A stretch of 64,000 nt of DNA from Davidsoniella eucalypti (taxonomy: Eukaryota > Ascomycota > Sordariomycetes > Microascales > Ceratocystidaceae). The position numbers and the translations under genes are program-made. This document shows, piece after piece, positions 1 to 13,883 of the stretch; the first letter of the stretch is position 1, and the number at the start of each line of letters is the position of its first letter. Below the pieces are notes generated by a model, which saw only the letters and a program-made list of their open reading frames with translations, searched no databases and had not been told where the DNA came from. The stretch covers positions 29,168 to 93,167 of the forward strand of contig RMBW01000115.1 in NCBI GenBank assembly GCA_004009845.1, given 5' to 3'.

Positions 1-3000
1 TTGCTAACCCCACGTGACGTAAAAAGATAGTAATGCTAATATCCCTTTCATACCGGTGCTACTTTGGCCACGCACAAGTGACAGTGACAGGTTGTCAACC
101 GCTTTCTTTTTTTGGGTTCTGGATGGCACATGAACAGACGAGAATAGTAATTAGTTGGCTCGGCAATAGCACCTGTGGTACAGCAGTTCGTATAGTATGG
201 ATGAATATATACACTAGGTCTAGACAATGACTAGGATCATGGGCTGTTTTTTTTACGCCCCTCCCCTTTCCTTTTCGATCTGGGGTGGGAGCGACATATC
301 TTTGGCCCGCATTCTGCTCTAAGAAGCCATCGGTATGCTTTGGCCCGATAGATACGACGACTCGGCTCTCGTGAGAGCCTCGATGACGCCTAAGTCCACC
401 CCCTCCCCCTTCCTCCGTAAACAATGGACATAGGATCGGTGGTTAAGTACTGATGGTAGCACTAGTCAACGACATAAGCAGAACAGTTGTTGTGCTATGT
501 ATGAGCAAGAGAATATGGGAATGTGTATGTGGATATAAGTATGCTTGAAGATAGACGCCCGGGTCCGACGGAGGGAAACATCTACAAGAAAGAAATGATA
601 TGGTTGGATCAGGCCACGGTGAGGCGCAAATAGTCATTATAATGATGAATGGTGGGTGATAGGAAGCTAGGGCAAGTATTGCTAGTGCTAATATTAGAGA
701 TTAACTACAGATACTATTGGTGTAAAGCAAAAAGATCTGCTACGGCTGATGTTAAAAAGACACCAAGCTGATATTCTAATATGACCGGGATGTGGATAGA
801 AAAAGCCTATCACGCCTATTCAAGGTAACTTTTCACGAATGAAAGGAAAACCGTGGAAAGAGGCAAATTGACAATCGATGGTAGGACGGCAAAGAAGGAA
901 TATGAGCAGCCTACGCTAGTGCACTTCGCTCACGTAGACGGACAAATACAGGTCCGACAGTGGCCGGGTAGCTTGAGGCATTGACCACTTGGCAATGCTC
1001 GGTATAGTTGTTGTAGATAGTGTAGTAAGAAAAGTACAACTATAGATGTATAGGCTAGCCAGAGCACAACGGATCTCGTAATAGCCGGTTACTGTGTGTA
1101 CATATGTGTGTGATATGAGATATCAGAAAATGATAAGTCAACCAATAGCCCGAGAGTCGCCGGTGTAAATGGGAACGAGCGTAACGGAAGGCTACTACAT
1201 GAAGAGGAGCAGAGGAAACAGGAATAGAATGAAGCGATAGTGTGTAAACAGTAGAGCAATGGAGAGATAAAACTAACTTGACGACTTTTGTGATTGTGGT
1301 GGCTGGCGTCCCACGTTCTATATCCCTCGAGCGAGATAAAAGGTCAGCAAATTACACATGTGTAGTTGTATGCTAGTTTTTTTTTAAAGAAGAAGAATAA
1401 TGATAGAGAACAAAAGTGCCTCTGCCACCTTTAAAAGTTTTCAGCTTGTTCTGGGACTGAGAACCAGCATTAGCATGAGCCAAAGGGGGAAAATCAGACG
1501 TCGGCAGAACCCTAGAACGGATTCAAAGCTAAGGCAGGCCTGGGGCAAATCAAAGGTCGTTAGCAAGGTGGCCGGTTAGGATCATGTGTAAGTTGTGAAC
1601 ATCGACGTGCCCGGGGCGTCCTGATGTGGAAATGACTATAGGCGACGTGGCAAACGGGGCTGGGTGCTTCTTGGCCGCCATATCGTATCCTTAGTACTGA
1701 TGGTTTCTTAGTCGTTTTATGTCTCTGGAGATATTACTAGAACCAGTAGTATCTTTGCCTATACTACTTGTATGGGCAAAGAGCTTGTCGTTGTATCACG
1801 GGCGTTTTGCTGCTCTGGTGCTGATAGTTGTCACGGTCATGTCAGATGTCTGTTTGTGTTTGCCACTAGACAATGTATTACATGCAGCGCCTTCATAATA
1901 CTACTGGTTTGCCAGACAAGAATCATGTCAACAGGAAGGGACATCCTGTTTGGTTAGACTCTCTGAGACAGAGACAGTACTGCCGAGAACAGGCAAAGGC
2001 CTAGATGGTGACGGTCCACTGATTAGCTGCAATGATAACAACATACGTGTATTTGGCGTTTGTAAGCCAGGCAGAAAGGAAAACGCCCGCTGTTGATATT
2101 TTTGGTTGTGCCCAAAAAATATATGTGTGCCCTTTGGTTGGTTAGAAATAGACACGTCCATAGTTGTACATATATGTACGTGCGGCTAGTGGTTTCGGTT
2201 TCTTTCACCCGCCTGTTTTGTGTATATGAGATGTGTATATATGTACATTGTATATATGTACATTGTACATATATCGTACATAGTAATCAGTTGCTGATAA
2301 CTGTGTGCATAGGAGTCTCACCTATATATGCCGTTGCTTCACAACACGAGTTCGCCATGGTAAGTCTTTCGCTGCTTCATGACGAGATTAGTTGTACGTA
2401 CATTATATGGCTTCCGCTCGGATACGTCGCCGGCTTAGGAATGGCTTAGCAATAATGCGCCATGCATATTTAGTCGTATATGCCTGCTATTGGGGGTTAG
2501 CTATATAAAGACATACAGATAGATGCCGTATGCTTATTTGGTTGTGAGGAATACAGACTGCCACAAACATCCATTGCTACAACCACTACGGACATAACAA
2601 ATGCTATCAGTCAGTCGTTTTCTGCACTCTGGGTAGCACCAAGGTTAATGGTACTTCGAAGCCGTAAGAAGCGGTAGTGAAGGTGGTAAGTAGCATGGCT
2701 TGAGAATGAAGAGTCTAGGTGACAGAAACAAAATATGATAGAACGAGTGGCTGTAAATCACCTACAACGGTGCGCCTCGCTTGTGACTTTTTGTCTTTGC
2801 CTCATCCTTTGTTAAGACGTAGGAATCGGACCACTTCCAGGCTGTATTTACTACTAATACATGCTATTGTATTGTAGTAGGATAATATGAAATTGTGGTT
2901 TTGTGAAAATGGATACGGCACCGTCGATGCCTCGCTCCAAGACAAAGTACATGAGGTAGATGATGTCTTTCATTTCGATTAGACGGAAAGAAAAGGAAAT

Positions 3001-6000
3001 AAGGAACTTCCATACGTTGTGTCGTCGTAGTCCCCTCCCAAGTTCCCTTAAGATGATTGCCATTCCATTATAAATGGTAGGCAACGAAAATTGACAGACA
3101 GGCAGGTTTTACTGTCAAATACACTACCAATCTAGTATGGTGCTATTACTTGAATGAAAGAAAAGAATAGGTTTATTCTGTTAGAACGGCCTTTGTGTTG
3201 CTTCTATGGCTGGGCCTAGACCCTAGCGTCGAGAAGTAATCTGCACCACCGGATGTGACGGTGACGTTGGCTGTTGATTGGCAGCTAGACCTCAAGAGGA
3301 GAGGGGCGGCTGCAAATAGTTGTATAGTGCATATTCTAGCATAATTCTCGCCGACCAACCGATTTCAGCTGAATCCGTGCAGAATTAAACCAAATAATGA
3401 GCAACCGTTGTTGTTGTGATCATTCTTTTCCTTGTCCAAGGTAGCAAAGCTACGATAACGCAGGCTAACGGAGATCATTCCGGTAAAGTGCCTCCAGGAT
3501 GTTACTCGAGCAAGTAGATGAGGGGAAGTTATTACTACAAATGGGTAAAAAGAATTAGCCGTGATAGAAGATCACAAGTGCGTCAGCATTGAGATATCGA
3601 TGAGAACTCTGTTAGCTCCAAGCGCCATATATGGATGGAAGAAGAACCAGTCTGTCCTTGCATGTTCCTCCATCCATGGGGCGAGGAATACAGATACATT
3701 AGAACAATACACTGATCCCTGTGAATACCCTTGTCTATTGATGTCCTAGGTTGGAGCCATCTCTGGAAAACAAAGTACAAAGGTATGTTCGCTTTTGGGC
3801 AAAGGAAAGGAACCAAGGACCAGGTTTGATAAAAATCCATTCCAGGAGCCGGAGTAGATACATAGCATTGTACCATATACCGACTACGGCAATATGGAAT
3901 ATTGTGTTGGATGAGCTTTGGCTCAGGGAGCATGCCGTGCTGCAGAGAAAACCACGACACTAAATCGTCCATTGAATACATGTACCTAAATCGACATGCC
4001 AGCGAGAGTTTTGAATGACGCTCGGAATGCCGTCGTCAGCTAATTTTCAAGGCTCGAGATTGGGCAGTGAACGAAGTCGATGGATGCAGGCGGGAAATCG
4101 AGGAATCATGAAAATCAAGGGCGGCCAACCAGCTCGTAAAAGCGGGGAACAAAAACAAGGCACGTGAAGCATTGTAATATGATAGAAATGGGTGGAAAGT
4201 GACGATATGCAAAATGAAATATAGTTGTGAGCTATCAGGTCCGACGACCCGTTCACAAAGCAGCGTCACGAGACTTGGAATATTTTTTCGTGAATATGTT
4301 TTTGTGGGCGGAAAGAAGGAATACTTTTGTTCTTTCCTGTTTGGTTTGTTTTGCATCGTCTTTGTGCGCAGAGAAACAGAACTGGCAAGAACAGAACCAG
4401 AAAGAACACCAGACCACATAATCTCCGTATCTGGTAATCACTACAATGCGTTGGAAAGTCTTCGTTGGGGAAGGACGAGCCCGAAGAGTAACTGCAGAAA
4501 CAAGCCTTGGCGGATCTATTAATATATGAGAGAAGACAACCTCACTTGTATTAAAAATATATATGTGACCGGACCAAGTCGGACCTTCTACAAAGCCCTG
4601 ACCTGCTTAAGACATACATAGATACGTGGTTATTACGCCTCTCGAACCATAACTTCTAGCTCCGAATTTGTCTTAGGAATGGTACTGGCTGTTCTATATC
4701 CAACGCCAGTATAGTAAAGATGTACATATATCTGTACTTTTATATACTTAGTATGTATTACGGACTGTCTGTGGCTATAACTAGGTAACGGATAGCCTAT
4801 TACGAAGAGCCAACGCACTAAAACACCCACACCATCTTTTCGGATACTCAAAGCCCAGCTGCAAACACATCATGCACATGTACGACTACATATGTTATAT
4901 GGCGCTCTGTAGGTGGATATATGGCTCATGTACCCATCCGGGCATTGGACGCCATACGCAAGGGATATGCACAGTTTTATGTGAGGGGTCTTGCGGTAGT
5001 CCCTTCTTTTTCCCGTGGGCACTAGGAATATACATATCTGCACAAATACATGAAAATAGGAATATTTGTAGTTACTGTAGAGCATAATAGGGGTAAAAGA
5101 ATCAAGAAAACAAACAGGATTTCGAGACACGGCGGCCATGGCTCTGCGTCCTGTGTATCTATGCCAGCAGCGTTTTGTGAATGCTCACCTTGTACAGGGA
5201 CTGCTTCATGAGGCGATACTTTTTGCCTAGAGTAGGGAAGACAGAGTCAGATGAGAAGGGCCTTTACTAGTGGATAAAGATGCTGTCTGGTTGGTATAGG
5301 GCAGTCATGATGACTTCTTACAACTTTACAGCCAAGTAAAACAGATGGAAAAAATACAGTCTCCAAGGCCATATTATCAGCTGATTCAGCTATCACATCA
5401 ACTAAACTAGCAGGCATCAAAGTACCCTACATATATGTATTATAACTAATAGTGTCTAGCTCTATTGAATCGAGCATTGTATCTTTGTCGGAAACATACT
5501 GCTATGCATGTTAGTACAACTACTCATCCCATTTTCACCGTAAGCTGGGCGGCCACTACCAAAATTACCTTCACTATCACATCACAGTAGCACCCACCGT
5601 TTTGGTATCTGCACGCCAAACTCGATAATCATAATAAGACAGACAGACCAACAGGTACAATAAGAAGAGGCTGGGACATCTATCGTCTCTACCTTGATCC
5701 GAAAACCTGCTTGGCGGCCCTAAATCGATACGTAGAGCGACAATTTCTTTCATCTTCAATATATGGTAATAGAAATTCCTAAAATGGCAGCGGTCGTCGA
5801 AGGCAAGTCTCAATACGGGACAAGTACATATATCTAGATATCTAGAGCCAAAAACAAATAAGAATAAGCGCTGGATATGATCCATGATGCAGGTAGCAAG
5901 GGAAAATTGCATATGTCAATAGACAGGCAATATCCATGTGTCTGTATGTATACATACAGTACAGTACCTACTGTACTGTACTGCTTTCATTCGTTGTAGA

Positions 6001-9000
6001 CACTGCATAAAATATTAGGTGGAAGTGGGACACAGCTTGGGACACTAGACACATTCATAACTGTGTATATTTTTCTTTCTGCATATTATTCCTCGGGCCC
6101 TTACTGCCAGCACTTACAACATAATTTAACTTAGCGGAAACCCGAGCCTAGTTTATACAGGCATCAGACAATGTAGGGCTTGGAACGGGCTGCCGGTACA
6201 AAGTAGCACATGCATATATGTATTCCGTTTTGTGGTTCGTACATTAAAGTTGGATTTGTGTACGTACATGTATATATATATATGTATGTATGTGCTGTAC
6301 GTTACATATTACGGCTCTTGCATATTGTGTCGTTGTCAAACAACCAAATTTCTTCTTTTTTTTTCTATTTCAAAATTTTGAATGTGTATATGTCTGATTT
6401 GCAAAGTCATACAGCACGGCAGCTGCTGCTTCTCAATGAATCATGTCATAAGGAAGCGGGTGAATTACACACATATTATATTGTAGTTCAAACTACTGCA
6501 GCCACATCGTTTATTACTGGCTGTGTATCAGCGGCCGTTCATAGTCTCAGTCCTTTTTATGATGAAGATCAATACATAGCTTGAAACTGTCATTCGTTAT
6601 GTTGGTCTCTTTCTCATTCTGCAACATGGTTACTGTTATTAGGATATTGGCTCCAGCTATGAAACTACGACTGGTGGCGTTAGGCACGTATAAATTTCAT
6701 TTGGCCCGCTAAATTATTATCACAGACATACAGATACAGCTATCTTATTTTCACAACTATGATTCCAGATCATCACCAGTAGCTTCTTTCCATTTAGGTA
6801 TGGATTTGGCATGTACCGTCCGTCACTAGCGCCCGTTATGATCGGATGTATATCAATTTCCCCAACGGGTATAGATCAATATTTTGTCATCTTTCTTTGT
6901 TGAGTGGCGAAGGATTACACATACAAGTCCCAAGAGCAACTCAACAAAGACAAGAGAAACCAGGTAGGTAGCTTAGAGTAATCTGAGAAAGCATAGAATT
7001 ATAGCGCAACTCAGTTGTGCTGCAGAGATCTACGGTGTGCTGAATGGTGCATAGATCTTCGTTTTATCACATTAGATAGGTTATAGTGTAATGTAAGTCG
7101 CCGATTATCTAGAAACGAGCACTAGGCGAGAAAATAGGCCATGAATCATCAAATCAAAAGAAAACGTTCATATACTGGCCTTTTTGGTGACGTCAGCTGT
7201 GCCGCCTATTGAGCAAGGCATTGATTGCCGTGGACATGTAATATCGAAAGACAAAAAAGAAAACAGTGGACAATCAAAGCGTCAACAACGAAAAGGAAAG
7301 AAAAGCTGTGACTGGCTGCATGTCTTGGTGCGGCTGGAAAGCGGCGTCCTACAACAATGTAAGAGCGAGCATGGTGATCAGGCGGATATGTTCTAGACAG
7401 GAAGGGAGATTAAGTGCGTCACTAGCCCGGCCAACATTAGTGCCCGAAAGAAAAAAAGTTTGGTCACTCAAATATTAATATTTCATGAAGAAAGATTTGC
7501 ATATTTCTACTTACTTTGACCTTCACTACTGTTCAAGGTGATTGAGTTGATCCGATATTTAAGATGGACTAGTTAGTTAGTTTGTTTAAATTATTGTGAC
7601 TACTGGCTTAGTCAAAATTGCACTTTCTTGTGTACTACTTCAGATTTCTGCGACTAGACCCTTTATAGAAATTTCCTGCCTGTATGTATATATTATGTAT
7701 ATTACCACGGCGTGGCATGTTTGGAAGCAAGCTCGTGGCAAAACGAAGACCCTAAAGAGCGGAAGAGATAGAAAAAGAAGGAATAGGGACATTCACACTT
7801 AAACTGGCTACAATGGAATAGGGAATGATAATTCAAGGGATAACGGAAGAACTAGCCTACTACAGCTTATACAACTACAAATAGACGAAGTGAACATACC
7901 AAAGAAAAACAAAGATGCAAGGTTAATTTGAGGGGTTCAGCTCGTCATAAAAGACGAGAAGGCCAGATCTGAGCATAAGAGGAAAGATGAAAACTACGAC
8001 AAGATAAATCGGGAATGGAGAACCAAACAAACAAAACAAAAAAGGTGTTCGCCTAGTCGTTCATGAGCCTGATTCGAAAATAGGCGGTTGTGATGATCGA
8101 CGTTTAGTCTGACAGAACAGGAAACAGCCTAAATAGTAGTCTTTAAGTAGTTCGAGTCGTCCTTGCCTCCTAAGTTTAGAAGGCTAGGCTAATCTGGTCA
8201 AGGGCCGAGTCCTGTCCTACTTTCCTAGGTTCAATACAAACTACATATGATAATTTACAGCGTTTATCATTGTACGTACTTTGTTGGCTATAACTAACTA
8301 TTAATTCTAAACAAAACTATATCCAAGAAATTTATTGTATTTTGCTTCCTAGTATATATATGTTTTTTTTGTGTGGCTGAACAATTTCCTGGCCTCAGCA
8401 ACGAGTTCGCGTCACGCTCGCCTGAATTTATCTCATGGACCAAATACTTGTTTGTTGCTTTGAGATACAAGCATCGATAAAAATAACAGATAATAGATAT
8501 ATCTATAGTAAGAGTTGATGACTACGACCTGGGCAGGTTTTGAAGTTGGATATGTGAGGCGAAAAGAAATAAAAGATATAAAAAAGAAATAAAAGAAATA
8601 CCAAATGAAGCCAAAAATCAATAGGCTGAAGTCTAGAGAGTGACCGAGACGGAACAACTACTACCACTTTTTCTAGTAACTGCACGTTTTCTTTCTTCTC
8701 GCGAGACTAAATTCTAAGCTATTTTATACATAACATATGTATCTTCTCTCTTGTTTCCGTCAGGCTTCCCTCCCTGTCGGTTGGACGTCCCTCCCGCGGC
8801 TCGAGCCCTGTCATGCGAAGACTTACAGCCCTTCAAACTATCCGGAGTAACACTTGACTTGCGTCGAGGAAAAGAGGATAGCAGAGTACGAGTGAAGCAA
8901 AGCGCGATATGAAGGCGTCGATAAGATCTTATTCGGAATGCCCAAGCATCTGTAGAAATGTATATACTTATCATTTATCTATAAGATAATGTGGACAGAT

Positions 9001-10262
9001 TTGACCCCAAGGTCTTGAAATTATTGCTGTAGAGTCGCATTATCTGTGATAGGCGAAGAGACTGGATTCCATTAGACATCACAGTAGTCACCAAAAATGG
9101 GTTTGCAGCTGCAAGTTGTCTGCGCGTTCACATGCAAGCCGTAATAGTAGAGAAAGACAGTCGATCCATTAATCTGCTGCAGCTCTTTGCATAGTTATTG
9201 TGTGGTTCACTGTTCGCTATATGCAGATGCGAGATAGCCTGGCTAGAGTATGTATCGAGGAGAAAGAAGAGAAATACTAAACGTTATTTTCTTTCCACAC
9301 TAGCGTGTCCAAGTCTTTTTTATCTTTCTTTTTCTTCAAAGTTCTTCTTGTCGATTTCCTGCTTCCTTGATCACGATATATCTTTCTTTTTGCGGCATAT
9401 CTGGCTATTTTTCGGTACTTCTCTAGTAACCTATCTATAAACTCAGTCGCTTTACTTGCTTTGTTATCTTGAAGCCGGCAGCCGGTAGTTCTGTCCAACT
9501 CCGCCTCCACCAAGCTATCGACGACTGGCGGTTGGTTATTCTAGTTGGCTCTGCATTGGCATTGGAGTTGAAAACGCCCATTCTCTCCCTAGTGTCTTTT
9601 GAAAAGCTAAGAGAGTGGGAGGGAAGAAAAACGTAATTTATTTCTTGCTTTTTTTCTACTTCTCGTTCCTACAAACCAACATTTGAGTTCAACCCAGCTA
9701 GGCTTGTTCGTTTGCTTGGCCTTCTCTTTCTCTATAATTCTATAACTTGGCATTATTCCCGTAGTCCATTTCACCCTACCGTTAGCCAACAAGCAAAGCA
9801 ACTAGCTACTGCTATCAATTATCACTATTTTATCTTGCTCCCCCCCCCCCCCAGCTTGGTGTCACTACCCATTTTTTGTTCTGCTACGCCGCTGCTATAA
9901 TAGCCATCTCCCTCCAGAGCTTTATTCTTTTGACGCAGGCCCGACCTAGTAAGTTCCGCGGGCCATTTTTAGTGCTCCGAAGTTCCGGCCGTTCTCTGTC
10001 CAAGGAGTTCTATACAGTAGAGGCTGTTGCCGCCCCTAGCTCGACTATTTTTCCTTCTACTTTCCCTGTTAAGCCTTTGACCGACCGGCCACTAGTTCGA
10101 TTTGCCCGTGCTGCTGATTCATTGCGGTGCTGCTTTGTCCGGCACAATCGAGTCCCGTATACACAGTGTTTTAGACTAATACTTCGGTGTATTTGTACCG
10201 CACAACTTCCAATCCATCTCCGCTGCTAAAGCCCGTGTGCGGCTTGGGCTTAAGTCGGCGCG
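1..10262. other. Gene-poor AT-rich stretch, no supportable gene
   Basis: About 10 kb with no reading frame that looks coding: the longest frames are 60-130 codons, lack conserved motifs, have no consistent codon bias and often overlap on both strands. Simple TA/TG/TAC repeats occur (for example around 2225-2280 and 6265-6295). The last roughly 500 bases are CT-rich with a C11-12 run near 9841 and are likely promoter and leader of the transcription-factor gene at 10263. I saw no tRNA or transposon domain here. Confidence 0.6.
5943..5980. repeat. Two overlapping perfect palindromes
   Basis: Positions 5943-5958 form a 16-bp perfect palindrome centred on GTATAC. Positions 5955-5966 and 5969-5980 form a 12-bp perfect inverted repeat with a 2-nt spacer (CC), built on CAGTA units. 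They share four bases, so two alternative hairpins are possible. No gene is adjacent; function unknown. Confidence 0.7.
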
Positions 10263-13200
10263 ATGCAGAAGCAACAACAACAACAGCAAAGGCAGCGGCA
10301 ACGGCAGCGGACTCACTTACCGGAATCAATACAGCCAAGCCAAAGCCAACTAGTAGGGAATCGCCATAATCTACAAAGGCACGAGGAACGCAAGGAACTA
10401 GATTACGGCCTGTTGGTACGGCATGAATCGACGGTTGCTGACAGGGGGAGTGATGACGGAAACAACGTGCAAAGCGGCGACGAATGCGATGATGGCGATG
10501 AAGCAGATATCGTACGACTAGGCAAGCGTAAGCGCCCGACGACAGTATCGTAAGTAGACGATACTCGACAATGGATTATAAGCACAATGTGACTAACCTA
10601 ACATGTCTAGATGTGAGTTGTGCAAGCAGAGAAAGGTACGTGTGGTCTGGCCCCGACGGGAATGATATCTAGAGCAACGAACATGCTGACTTAACAGCAG
10701 GTCAAATGCGATAGGGTGCAGCCTTCCTGTGGCTGGTGCACCAAGAATCACATGACGTGCGAGTATCGTCAACGAAAGAAACCCGGCCTGCGCGCCGGAT
10801 ATGGCCGCGAGTTGGAGCAGCGGTTGGATAAGCTAGAAGGCATTCTAGCACAGCAATCTGATACGATCCAGGCGCACGACAGGATCTTGTCCAGCAGCCC
10901 ATTTACTCAGATGAGGTCGAAAGAGCGGAACCCGAGGGTGGCCGACTTCAGGGCCATGGAGCAAGAGATGCCAGCGCCGATGACGAGGCCGATGACGATG
11001 TCGATGCCGATGCCAATACCAATGCCAATGCCGATTCCGATGCTAGCGCATATGCAGCCGCATATGCAGCCACACTCGCTATCGCAAGAACAGCCAATGC
11101 CGAACTCACACGGCACTCCAGCTACAACGACTGCCGGGCCCGGCTCGGTGTCAGTCTCTTCGTCGGCTCCAGCCGCGACCAAACCGCCCGATCTCGCCAA
11201 TGGCTTCGCCTCGTCGTCTATGGACTACTGCGTCCGTGCTGAATATCCCGGCCACTCGCCGCTTGAGCACTCGCACTCCGTCCATATGCGGCCTGGAATA
11301 GCTAGTTCAGATGCTAGTCCGGCCACGGCTGCTGCTTCGGCTGCTCCTGCTTCTGGTGCCGGTGTCGACTCAGGTAGCCATCGCCAACAAAGCCACCATC
11401 ATCACCACCATCATCACCACCACCCGTCACCGTCCTCGATGCTCTCCCTACCGCAGGATAACGGTCTCGAACTGCCGACGTGGTCGACGCTATACGAGAT
11501 CGTCGACCGCTACTTCACGCATATCAACACGTGGTGTCCGATTCTGCACCGCCAGACTACGCTGGATTCTTTGTTTGGCAAAAAAGCCACCGAGGGTGAC
11601 AAAGTTCTCATGCACGCCATCCTAGCAACTACGCTGCGCTACTGTGAGGACCTGCCCATGACGGCGCAGGAGCGCGACAACTACTATACGTCGTCTAAGA
11701 AGCGGGTGCTTCTATACGGCATGGAGCAGTCTTCGGTCAAGTCTATCCAAGCTTTGGTCATCATCGCCCTTGATCTGGTCGGCAAGAGCAACGGTCATCC
11801 AGGCTGGAGCGTACTGGCGCTTCTAACACGGTCCGTTGTCCAGTTAGGGCTGGCTGTCGAAACAACCTCGTATCTAGTTGAGCCCGCCTACTCGTCTATC
11901 TACACCTTACGTACCATGGTCTTGCCCGAGCCGCTGGACTTTATCGAGGAAGAATCGCGTCGCCGTGTCTTTTGGATGGTCTACTTGCTCGACCGGTATG
12001 CCACCACCGCCACTGCTTTTGAATTCGCTCTTAGCGATCGCGAGATAGATCGCATGTTGCCATGCAAGGACGAGCTGTGGGACTGCAACAACAAGACTCA
12101 TACGCGCTTCTTCCGCACTGGCGTGCTGAGAAAGGAGGGAGATGCCGGTTCTGCTTTCATCGATGCTGAGAACGCTGCCAATATGGGCGCCTTTGCCTAC
12201 TACCTCGAGATCCTTGGTATCCTATCTAAGATACATGAGTTCCTTAAGCGGCCTGTCAACATTCAACTCGAGGAAGATGTCAAGCTGTGGCAGACCAACT
12301 TCAAAACTCTGCACGCCGAGTTCACCACCTGGATGAAAGCCCTGCCCACCGAGTATAGTGACATGAGTCGCATGAGCCGCCACTCAACCATACGTCTAAG
12401 CGCGTCGTGGGTGATGCTGCACGCCGCGTATCAGACAACCGTTATCCGCCTCAACTCATCTGCTGCCTATCCAACCACTACCTCGCAGTTCTTCAAAATC
12501 AGCGTGTCCGCTGCCTGTCGGTGTCTAGACGCTGTCGCCCAGATCCAGAAACTAGCCCATTTTGTTGTCGAAAGCCGTATACTCTCCAAGCTTGGTCCGC
12601 CGTTTGCCTTTACGCTATGGGTAGCCGCACGTGTGCTAATCGTCCAATGCACTACAACGCGCCACACGGCTGACGAAAGTCTCGGCTTCTTCACTGATAC
12701 TCTGCGCGAGATGGGCCGCTACTGGCCCGTCGCTAAACGCTATTCTGACCTACTGCAACGTGTGCTTGACGAATATCAGGCCAACCATTCGATGACTGGC
12801 GAAAACCCGCCGTCTGTCAAGATATTAGCAGACATGCGCCGTACCGCCTTTGACCTAGACATCTTGTTATCACGCCCACAGAGCAAGGTCCATAGCCACG
12901 CCCATAACCATAACCACAATCATAGTCATGGTCATAGTCATGGTCATGATTATAGTCATAGCCATGGCCATGCCGCTTCCGACTACGCTGCTATCAGCGC
13001 TAATAATGTGATGGCCCCATCCAGTAGTCTTCTCGAAGAGAACTATCCTCAATCAGCCAACTCCATGGCCACCAATACTATGATTCTGCCGCAGAACGAT
13101 GTGTCTGCCTCTGCTTCTGCATGTACATCTTCTACTACAACTTCCACCGCCACGGCCACTACCAATAACCGCAACCGTCCCGGGAATTACGGTGGCCCAC

Positions 13201-13439
13201 AGCGTACGTATCGTGATTTGGATGCGTACGACATCTTTGATTACTTCAACTATCCGCGCTTCGTTGACGACACTTCTGGACTGCCTATCCTAGAAAACAT
13301 GCTGAGTTACGATGATATCTTCCCCCACGCCGAAAATATGCCTACCGATATGGCTGTCACATCCGAGAACTATGAAATGGCAAATCCCATAATCGATTCG
13401 AACGATTGGCTGTCTATACCTGAGTATACCTTCTCATAG
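10263..13439 (+). CDS. Zn2Cys6 fungal-specific transcription factor
   Basis: Predicted nuclear DNA-binding regulator of 1016 residues, exons 10263-10549, 10611-10635 and 10701-13439. The two introns (61 and 65 nt, GTAAGT/GTACGT donors) fall in or beside the zinc cluster. Splicing gives a perfect CX2CX6CX6CX2CX6C motif with Cys97, 100, 107, 114, 117 and 124, followed by a basic linker and a short coiled coil (RELEQRLDKLEGIL). A Fungal_trans (PF04082-type) middle region runs from about residue 365 to 640, including a SRRRVFWMVYLLDRY-like segment. The N-terminus is Gln-rich. Low-complexity tracts include Met/Pro repeats near 195-220, a run of about eleven His near 336-347, and an HN/HSHG-rich stretch near 835-865. 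Target genes cannot be told from sequence. The ATG at 10263 is the first giving an open exon into the zinc cluster; a further upstream exon is possible. Confidence 0.93.
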
Positions 13440-13883
13440 CTTAGCGCCTATTCTTCGTCAGACTTGGAGCACCGGGTGCTCACTAGGTCAACTGCAATAC
13501 CTTTATTCCCTTCTTTCTATATTCTTCTCATTTTGGAGGTACTTCTTTTTTTGGCGAAGGGCTTCGTGTCTTGTTAAATATTTTGTTTTCAACTGTTTAG
13601 CTAGTTTTACATTCCTAAATCTTTTACTAGAGTACAAGGGAAAATATTGGGTGGCATTGGTCAAGGTTTCTTCTGTCTATTTTCTTTGCGAAGTCAGATT
13701 GACTTATTATTATATGTTCTATAATATATCTAGGGTTATTATGATAGGGTTATGATACGCAAGTTGCCTGTCATGGGTTTTTTTTTTTTAAATCTCATAT
13801 TCATAATGTGCTAGTTATGCTTTTTCTGCTTAAACGATCTCACATCTAATATATATTTATCAATATCACCGATACTACTTATA
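13440..13883. other. Intergenic, 3' UTR and promoter
   Basis: 444 bases between the transcription factor and the next gene on the same strand. T-rich and AT-rich, with TTATTATTATATG-like stretches consistent with 3' processing signals and a short promoter. No coding signal seen. Confidence 0.5.

Noticed and set aside
4199..4522. 107-codon plus-strand frame
   Set aside because: Three frames on both strands are open here; no codon bias or domain.
5138..5231. 30-codon frame after a GGCGGCCATGG start context
   Set aside because: Good start context, but too short and without exon continuation or homology I can recognise.
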